A program made the position numbers and the translations under genes. Under the pieces are notes generated by a model that was not told where the DNA came from, did not search any database, and saw only the letters and a program-made list of their open reading frames with translations. From positions 1 through 28,634 of the forward strand of contig JAKORH010000016.1 of the NCBI GenBank assembly GCA_029777935.1: a stretch of 28,634 nucleotides of DNA. Direction: 5' to 3'. This DNA comes from Pseudomonadota bacterium. Its GTDB lineage: Bacteria; Pseudomonadota; Gammaproteobacteria; Burkholderiales; Burkholderiaceae. This document shows, one piece after another, positions 23,454 through 28,634 of this stretch; position 1 is the first letter of the stretch, and each line of letters starts with the position of its first letter.

Positions 23454-24113
23454 ATGGAACGCAAGCCGCCGCGCCGCACGCGCGAACGCATTCTCGAACT
23501 GTCGCTGCGCCTGTTCAACGACTTCGGCGAGCCGAACGTCAACACCACGTTGATCGCCGAGGAGATGAATATCTCCCCCGGCAATCTCTACTACCACTTC
23601 AAGAACAAGGAAGACATCATCAACAGCATCTTCCAGCAATTCGAGCGCGAGGCCGACCGGCTGCTGACGATCCCGGGCGATCGCCGCCCGAGCGTCGAGG
23701 ACGCATGGCTGTTCCTGCACCTGCTGTTCGAACTGATCTGGAAGTACCGCTTCTTCTACCGCGATCTCGCGAACCTGCTGATCAACAACCGCACGTTCGA
23801 GTTGCGCTTCAAGTCGCTGCTCGGGCAGAAGACGCGTATGGCACGCTGGCTGACGGAGGGTCTGGCGCAGCAGGGCGAACTGCGCGGGACACGCGCGGAA
23901 CTGGAGGCGCTCGCGACCAACATGGTCGTGGTGACGACCTACTGGCTGTCGTATGAGTACGTGCTGAATCCGCGCCGCTTCACGGAGCCCGAGGTCGTCG
24001 CTTCCGCCCTGGCGCGCGGCTGCTACCAGGTGATGTCGCTGACCGCGCCGTACCTTGTCGGCAACGGGCGCGCGCTGTTCGAGAAGCTCGCCGCCGAGTA
24101 CCTGAAGCAGTAA
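23454..24113 (+). CDS. TetR/AcrR family transcriptional regulator
   Basis: 219 residues. The N-terminal DNA-binding domain is at about 8-58. The HTH is TLIAEEMNISPGNLYYHFKN (32-51), preceded by TRERILELSLRLFNDFG. The ligand-binding domain has LHLLFELIWKYRFFYRDLANLLINN and a hydrophobic C-terminal helix set typical of acyl-CoA or lipid-responsive members, but the ligand cannot be read from sequence. It follows the patatin gene by 136 bases and ends before a strong terminator. It probably regulates the phasin/patatin/reductase genes or itself (inference). Confidence 0.93.
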   Translation: MERKPPRRTRERILELSLRLFNDFGEPNVNTTLIAEEMNISPGNLYYHFKNKEDIINSIFQQFEREADRLLTIPGDRRPSVEDAWLFLHLLFELIWKYRFFYRDLANLLINNRTFELRFKSLLGQKTRMARWLTEGLAQQGELRGTRAELEALATNMVVVTTYWLSYEYVLNPRRFTEPEVVASALARGCYQVMSLTAPYLVGNGRALFEKLAAEYLKQ

Positions 24114-24127
24114 CGGCCGAAAACAGG

Positions 24128-24160
24128 CAGGGGCACATTGCGTGCCCCTGTTCATTCGAC
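24128..24160. terminator. Bidirectional intrinsic terminator between tetR and the SPW gene
   Basis: A perfect 9-bp stem, CAGGGGCAC (24128-24136) with GTGCCCCTG (24142-24150), closes a 5-base loop. On the plus strand it is followed by TTCATTCGACTT. On the minus strand it is followed by CCTGTTTT, a better U-tract. It lies between convergent genes that end at 24113 and 24166, so it can serve both. Confidence 0.8.
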
Positions 24161-24165
24161 TTCGA

Positions 24166-24525
24166 TCACTGCGGCGCCTTGCGCCACGCGCCGTAGTCCC
24201 GATCGGTCAGCAGCACCCATAGCGCCAGAATCGCGACGATCAGTCCGACGATGACTGCGTTCGCGCGCGCGTCCACGACCGCCTGGTACGACAGCACCCA
24301 GGGCGACGCGATCATCCACAGGCCGAGGACGAGCTCGCTCCACTCTTCCCATGCCTTCGCCGCGTAGATCGCGCCGAGCGCGACCAACAGCAACAAAATG
24401 CCGACGATCACCGCGTTTGCCGTCGGCGCGGTCTCGCCGTGGAAGCCGACGACCCAGGCCGACACGATCAACCAGATACCCAGTATGCCGTTCACCACGT
24501 CTTGCCAATGCTTCATCCGCGTCAT
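24166..24525 (-). CDS. SPW repeat membrane protein
   Basis: 119 residues, four helices in two repeated halves. Each half has the SPW motif or a variant: VNGILGIWLIVSAWVVGF in the first and LVLGLWMIASPWVLSYQ (the SPW) in the second. Each half then continues with ANAVIVGILLLLVALG or ANAVIVGLIVAILALW. The near-identical ANAVIVG copies show internal duplication. The function is unknown. ATG 24525 is preferred because GAGGTGA (24531-24537) is 5 bases upstream; ATG 24531 is also in frame. Confidence 0.88.
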   Translation of the reverse strand: MTRMKHWQDVVNGILGIWLIVSAWVVGFHGETAPTANAVIVGILLLLVALGAIYAAKAWEEWSELVLGLWMIASPWVLSYQAVVDARANAVIVGLIVAILALWVLLTDRDYGAWRKAPQ

Positions 24526-24602
24526 GGTCATCACCTCGTTCGTATAGCGCAACGTATTTGATCGTGCGCGCGCGACGATGGTTCCGGGCGCGGTCGTCCA
24601 AC

Positions 24603-25175
24603 TCAGAAGCCGGCGCCGGGCTGCGCCAGATATTCCAGTTCCTCCGCCGTCGATGCGCGGCCGAGCATCGCATTGCGATGCGGATAGCGGCCGAAATGCG
24701 CGATGACGTCGTAGTGCTTCCGCGCCCACACGAGTCCCGCGGGAAGTCCGGCCGCGGCCAGCTCGCCGAAGAGCCGCAGCGACTCGCGCTGCACGTCGAT
24801 CGATTCGGAGTGCTCGAACGGCAGGTAGATGAACCAACGCGCAAGCGGCGCGAGCGAGCGATCCGCGCCCGCTGCGACAAGCTGGCGCGCCAGCTCGAGC
24901 GCGCGCGCATCGCCGGCGAACGCGCGTGGTGTGCCGCGGAAGATGTTGCGAGTGAACTGGTCGAGCAGCAGGATCAGCGCGCGCGTGCCGTCGACCGTCT
25001 GCGCCCAGTGGTCGCGTGCGCCGAGCAGCGCAGCTTCCACGTCGGCGCCGAAGCGCTCGCGGATCAACGCGTCGGTCGAGTCGGACTTGCGGAACCAGAA
25101 GTCACGCTCCTTGCCGGCATCCGGTTCGCCTGGCGCGCCGAACCAGAAGTCGAGGATGTCCTGTGCAGTCGTCAT
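24603..25175 (-). CDS. DUF924 family protein
   Basis: A soluble protein of 190 residues. It opens with TAQDILDFWFGAPGEPDAGK and continues with WFRKSDSTDALIRERFG, LILLLDQFTRNIFRGTPRAFAGD and YLPFEHSESIDVQRESLRLF. This is the complete pattern of the DUF924 all-helical family, which is TPR-like and of unknown function. The start is ATG 25175. The frame is open further upstream only because it reads through the palindromic repeat at 25184-25253, which begins 9 bases before this ATG and so forms the 5' leader of the gene. No good SD is seen. Confidence 0.92.
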   Translation of the reverse strand: MTTAQDILDFWFGAPGEPDAGKERDFWFRKSDSTDALIRERFGADVEAALLGARDHWAQTVDGTRALILLLDQFTRNIFRGTPRAFAGDARALELARQLVAAGADRSLAPLARWFIYLPFEHSESIDVQRESLRLFGELAAAGLPAGLVWARKHYDVIAHFGRYPHRNAMLGRASTAEELEYLAQPGAGF

Positions 25176-25183
25176 CGGCAGCC

Positions 25184-25253
25184 GTCGCCCCGGCGAAGGC
25201 CGGGGCCCAATTTGCCGCATCGAAATTTGGGCCCCGGCCTTCGCCGGGGCGAC
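25184..25253. repeat. REPIN-like inverted pair of palindromic repeats (GTCGC type), downstream of the tricorn gene
   Basis: Arms 25184-25213 and 25223-25253 face each other; the right arm has one extra T. Each arm is GTC, an 8-bp stem GCCCCGGC/GCCGGGGC, loop GAAG, then CCCAATTT. The element lies between the stop of the tricorn-type gene (25270) and the start of the DUF924 gene (25175). Confidence 0.9.
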
Positions 25254-25269
25254 CCTTTGAACACATTCC

Positions 25270-28200
25270 TCATAGCCGCGGCGGCAGCGGCTGCGGCGCC
25301 AGATTCGGCCGCAATCCGAACTGTCGCAGCGGCTTGCTGTGCGCGATCTCCTGCAGTGCGACCTCGAGCGTCTTCTCCAGTTGCCGGTCGCGGCCCGCGC
25401 CGGCGTCCTGCGGCGCGTTGTCGACCTCGATCTGTGGATCGGTTCCGTAGTTTTCCACGCCCCAGCCGACGTCCTTGAACCAGAACGAAAACTCCGGCTG
25501 CGTGGTCTCGGTGCCGTCGGCGAGCTTGTGGCGCGGCCAGATTCCGATCACGCCGCCCCAGGTGCGCATGCCGACCAGCTTGCCGATGCCCATCAGCTTG
25601 AAGCAGTGCGAGAAGATGTCGCCGTCGGAGCCCGCGTGCTCGTTCGTCAGCGCCACCACTGGCCCGGCCGGCGACTCGAGCGGATACGGCGACGGCTGGC
25701 CCCAGCGCGCGAGGTCGTAGCCGACGCGCTGGCGCGCGACTTTCTCCAGCAGAAGCTGCGATACATGGCCGCCGCGGTTGTATCGCACGTCGACGATCAG
25801 CGCTTCGCGGTCGCACTCGGCGCCGAAGTAGCGGTGGAATTCGGCGAAGCCCGCGCTCATCATGTCCGGCAGGTGCAGGTAGCCGACGCGGCCCTTCGAC
25901 TGCTCGTGGACCCACGCGCGGTTACGCTCGACCCATTCGCGATAGCGCGCCGGCACCTCGTCGCCGAGCAGCTTCAGCAGCACGGTGCGCGCGCCACGAT
26001 CGGAGACGAGGGCCAGTTCAGCCTTCATGCCCGACTGGTGCACCAGCAGCGCCTGCGGCGGCCGCAAGCGCGACACCGGCTGGCCGTTGACGGCGACGAT
26101 GCGTTCGCCGGCGCGCACCTGCACGCCGATCGCGTTCAGCGGCGAATCGGCGCTCGCGTCCCACGGCTCGCCCGCGATCACGTGGGCGATCTCGTAGCCG
26201 GTGCCATCGTCGGCGAGTTTCAGATCCGCGCCAAGGTAGCCGAGCGCGACCGGCGGCGGCTTGCGATGATCACCGCCCATTTCGTATGCGTGCGAGGTGC
26301 CCAGCTCGCCCTGCATCTCCCAGATCAGGTCCGACAACTCGCTGCGCGTGGCCACGAGGTCCAGCAGCGGCAGATAGCGGCGGTACACGGCGTCCCAGTC
26401 CACGCCCGACATGTCGGCGACCCAGAACTGGTCGCGCTGCAGCCGCCACACTTCGCGCAGCATCTGCCGCCACTCGGCGCGCGGATCGACCGACACGCGT
26501 ACGCGCGCCAGATCGATCCAGCCGCTGGCGCGCGACGGTTCGTCGCCGCCGGCTTTCGCCTCCTCTGGATGCGGTTTGTGCGCAGGGTCGATCGCACGCA
26601 GCCGGTTGCCGTCGCGCGCGATCATCGTCGTGCCGTCGGCCGACAGCACGAAATCGTCGGCGCGCTCCAGCCGCGTCTCCGCGCGCAATGTGGCGAAATC
26701 GAACACCTCCAGCCGGCCAGGCGTCTCCTTGTGCCCGCCGCGGCCGTGCGCGCCCGGGATCGGCATCAGCGTCCACGCTGCCTTGCCGCGCAACCCCGCC
26801 ATTCGGCCGTAGCGGCCCTCCGGCACCGGAAACGCGGCGACGCGCCGCGCGATGCCTTGGAGATCGACCTTGACCTGAACTTCGCCGTCCTGCTTCTTGT
26901 CGTCGTTGCGCGCGCCGTTGTCCCATGTGTGCTTCATTCCCTTCGGCGCCGGCTCGAACGGCGGGCCGGCATCGGCGGCGAGCGCGATCAGGTACGGCCG
27001 CGCGGCGCGCGGAAAACTCAGCTCGAACTGCACGTTGTCATAGACCGGATCGAAGGTCCGCGCCGACAGGAAGTACAGGTACTTGCCGTCGGGATCGAAG
27101 GCCGGACTCCAGTCGCGGAACTCGGGCGTAGTCACCAGTACGCTGGTGGCGCGCGCGACATCGAGCAGCTTGATCGCGCAATGCCGCAAACCGGTCCAGA
27201 ACGGGTACGCGAGCCACGCGCCGTCCGGCGACCAGGCGAGTTCCTCGGTGCGGCCGGCGTCGCTGCGGTCGACGGCGGCGAGTCTGTCCTGGTCCAGGTC
27301 CGCGAGCAGAACTTCGTTGCGGTGATTGGCGAGCGCGATCTTGCGCCCCTTGGGCGCGGCCGCCAGCGCCAGAACGCGGCCAATGTCCCATGGCAGCGTA
27401 CGCGAGGTGCCGCCTTCGAACACTTCGAGGCGCTCTTCGCCGGATGCGTCGGTGACAGCGATCAGCGTGGCGCCGTCGCCGAGCCATTGCGCGTGCCGGT
27501 AGCGCGCGCCGTCGGGCTGGCCGTGCTGGCGCACGGCGCCTTCCCACAGCGCAAAGGAGTACATCTTGCCGCGCGCCTCGAGCGCGACGCTGTGCCCCGC
27601 CGGATGCACGTTGAACTGCATCAGGTGCTCGGCAGCGGACACGAAGCGGCGCGCCGCCTGCGTGCGATGCGCGGGCACGCGAATGTCGAGCTGGCGCGTG
27701 CGATCGGTTTTGGGGTCGTACAGCCACAACGCGGCACCGCACTGGTAGACGATGCGCGCGCCGTCGCTCGAGGCAGAGCGCGCGTAGTAGTCGTCGTGGT
27801 CCGAGTGGCGCCGCAGGTCCGAGCCGTCGGACAGGCACGAATACAGGTTGCCGTAGCCCTCGGCGTCCGACAGGAAGTACACGCGGTCGCCGACCCACAT
27901 CGGACTGGTGATGTTGCCCTTCAGTTCCTTCATGCGGCGGAACTCGCCGCTGCCGTCGGCATCGATCCACAGGCAGCCGGCCGTGCCGCCGCGGTAGCGC
28001 TTCCAGCGCGCGGGATCGGCGGTGTTGCGCCCGATGACCTTGGCGCCATCCGGCCCGAACGCGAGGTGATTGACCTGTCCGTACGGCAGCAGCTCGGGCA
28101 GCCCGCCGTCGAGCGCGAGCGCGTGAGCGCGGTAGTTGCGGAAGAACGGCTGGCCATGCGTGGTGACGAACAGGATGCGACCGTCCGGCGCGAAGCCGCG

Positions 28201-28473
28201 CACCATCACGTCGGGTCCGAGCCACGTCATCCGCCGCGCGGGCCCGCCTTCGGCAGACATCAGGTACACCTCCGGATGCAGTTCGTCGCGGCCGGCGTAC
28301 GCAATCCACTGCCCGTCCGGCGAGATCGCGGGCGTCGACGGTTCGCCCATGCCCGCGGTCAGCCGGCGCGCCACGCCCCCTTCGGCATCGACGCGCCACA
28401 GGTCGTCGTCGCAGACGAACGCGATTGTGTTACCGCGAATCGCGGGCTGGCGGAGGTAGCCGCGGTCGTCCAT
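25270..28473 (-). CDS. Tricorn-type protease (S41 family, beta-propeller/PDZ)
   Basis: 1067 residues, the full length of archaeal and actinobacterial tricorn. The first part (about 1-300) is a beta-propeller with WD/PD40-like blades (TPAISPDGQWIAYAGRD, VYFLSDAEGYGNLYS). The second propeller (about 310-650) contains LAWSPDGAWLAYPF and WSPAFDPDGKYLYFLSARTF. The C1, PDZ and C2 protease domains follow. The catalytic residues are Ser727-His728 (GTSHAYE), Ser949 (EHAGSDGD) and Glu1007 (GVENYGTDP). Their spacings, 221 and 58, are close to tricorn's 219 and 58. There is no signal peptide, so it should be a cytoplasmic peptidase that trims oligopeptides. ATG 28473 is chosen because the promoter at 28509-28536 and the repeat lie just upstream. 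Confidence 0.94.
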   Translation of the reverse strand: MDDRGYLRQPAIRGNTIAFVCDDDLWRVDAEGGVARRLTAGMGEPSTPAISPDGQWIAYAGRDELHPEVYLMSAEGGPARRMTWLGPDVMVRGFAPDGRILFVTTHGQPFFRNYRAHALALDGGLPELLPYGQVNHLAFGPDGAKVIGRNTADPARWKRYRGGTAGCLWIDADGSGEFRRMKELKGNITSPMWVGDRVYFLSDAEGYGNLYSCLSDGSDLRRHSDHDDYYARSASSDGARIVYQCGAALWLYDPKTDRTRQLDIRVPAHRTQAARRFVSAAEHLMQFNVHPAGHSVALEARGKMYSFALWEGAVRQHGQPDGARYRHAQWLGDGATLIAVTDASGEERLEVFEGGTSRTLPWDIGRVLALAAAPKGRKIALANHRNEVLLADLDQDRLAAVDRSDAGRTEELAWSPDGAWLAYPFWTGLRHCAIKLLDVARATSVLVTTPEFRDWSPAFDPDGKYLYFLSARTFDPVYDNVQFELSFPRAARPYLIALAADAGPPFEPAPKGMKHTWDNGARNDDKKQDGEVQVKVDLQGIARRVAAFPVPEGRYGRMAGLRGKAAWTLMPIPGAHGRGGHKETPGRLEVFDFATLRAETRLERADDFVLSADGTTMIARDGNRLRAIDPAHKPHPEEAKAGGDEPSRASGWIDLARVRVSVDPRAEWRQMLREVWRLQRDQFWVADMSGVDWDAVYRRYLPLLDLVATRSELSDLIWEMQGELGTSHAYEMGGDHRKPPPVALGYLGADLKLADDGTGYEIAHVIAGEPWDASADSPLNAIGVQVRAGERIVAVNGQPVSRLRPPQALLVHQSGMKAELALVSDRGARTVLLKLLGDEVPARYREWVERNRAWVHEQSKGRVGYLHLPDMMSAGFAEFHRYFGAECDREALIVDVRYNRGGHVSQLLLEKVARQRVGYDLARWGQPSPYPLESPAGPVVALTNEHAGSDGDIFSHCFKLMGIGKLVGMRTWGGVIGIWPRHKLADGTETTQPEFSFWFKDVGWGVENYGTDPQIEVDNAPQDAGAGRDRQLEKTLEVALQEIAHSKPLRQFGLRPNLAPQPLPPRL

Positions 28474-28508
28474 GGTTCGGCGCTCGGTTGTTGTTCGTGG
28501 TCGCGCGG

Positions 28509-28536
28509 ATTCTGGCAACGCCGATCCGCGTGTCAA
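28509..28536 (-). promoter_or_regulatory. Sigma-70-like promoter of the tricorn-type gene
   Basis: Read on the minus strand, a perfect -35 TTGACA (28531-28536) is followed by a 16-base spacer and CAGAAT (28509-28514) as a -10. Transcription would start near 28502, giving a leader of about 30 bases before ATG 28473. Confidence 0.55.
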
Positions 28537-28550
28537 GGTGAAGAAACATT

Positions 28551-28620
28551 GTCGCCCCGGCAAAGGCCGGGGCCCAATTTCGAGCGTTGCAAATTGGGCC
28601 CCGGCCTGCGCCGGGGCGAC
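28551..28620. repeat. REPIN-like inverted pair of palindromic repeats (GTCGC type), upstream of the tricorn gene
   Basis: Two 30-base arms, 28551-28580 and 28591-28620, match as inverted copies with two differences, both in the hairpin loop (AAAG against GCAG). The 10-base centre is cgagcgttgc. The stems are identical to those at 25184-25253. It ends 14 bases before the window edge and starts 15 bases upstream of the -35 of the tricorn-type gene. Confidence 0.9.
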
Positions 28621-28634
28621 GAGAGCTCGTGGTC

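Noticed and set aside
24526..24837. In-frame extension upstream of the SPW gene
   Set aside because: It is Arg-rich and antisense-frame in character over the DUF924 gene. A good SD marks the start at 24525.
26510..26600. HPEEAKAGGDEPSRASG segment in the tricorn-type protein as an in-frame repeat insertion
   Set aside because: It resembles translated dispersed repeats, but it lies where relatives have a variable hydrophilic linker before GWIDLARVRVSVDP. Reading frame and flanking domains are undisturbed, so insertion cannot be shown.
1..28634. CRISPR arrays, tRNA or rRNA genes, transposases, prophage or toxin-antitoxin modules
   Set aside because: Nothing with spaced direct repeats, cloverleaf features, transposase or integrase motifs was seen on either strand.

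Overview
The window is a GC-rich, densely packed bacterial chromosome segment. It most likely comes from a betaproteobacterium of the order Burkholderiales. The reasons are the sigma factor / DUF3619 / DUF3106 / RDD gene order beside ilvBN, the FFLEELY-type protein, the codon usage and the gene families. No genus can be named from the sequence. There are no rRNA, tRNA, CRISPR or insertion-sequence genes, and no gap over 300 bases lacks a gene.

Layout. (1) 1-2132, minus: ilvB and the first 121 codons of ilvN, the branched-chain amino acid acetolactate synthase. (2) 2412-4475, plus: a sigma-factor operon with a one-helix membrane protein (DUF3619), a secreted helical protein (DUF3106) and an RDD membrane protein. 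(3) 4459-5187, minus: a FFLEELY-type protein. (4) 5262-8637, plus: a Tat-signal small subunit coupled to a GMC oxidoreductase, then an MFS transporter. (5) 8607-16175: a peptide-type ABC importer. A double-ATPase and two permeases lie on the minus strand, and two tandem paralogous binding proteins lie divergently on the plus strand. A membrane-anchored lipase-like hydrolase (16172-17077) is coupled to the second binding protein. (6) 17060-19256, minus: glycosyltransferase, GtrA and YdjC-type deacetylase, a set that resembles polyprenyl-phosphate aminosugar synthesis for envelope modification. (7) 19352-24113: a lipid-storage-like locus. A two-domain fatty acyl-CoA reductase (minus) is divergent from a phasin, a patatin and a TetR regulator (plus). 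(8) 24166-28473, minus: an SPW membrane protein, a DUF924 protein and a full-length tricorn-type protease.

Three intergenic elements (10324-10398, 25184-25253, 28551-28620) are inverted pairs of small palindromes with the REPIN plan. All six units keep an 8-bp perfect stem, and stem differences between units are compensatory. Two of the elements bracket the tricorn gene. A degenerate copy of another dispersed repeat lies at 19288-19336.

Most adjacent same-strand genes overlap by 1 or 4 bases (ATGA or TGATG), which implies translational coupling. Three convergent gene pairs overlap at their 3' ends. The most interesting parts are the acyl-CoA reductase/phasin/patatin/TetR locus with its 42-bp dyad, the glycosyltransferase/GtrA/deacetylase set, and the covarying REPIN-like elements.
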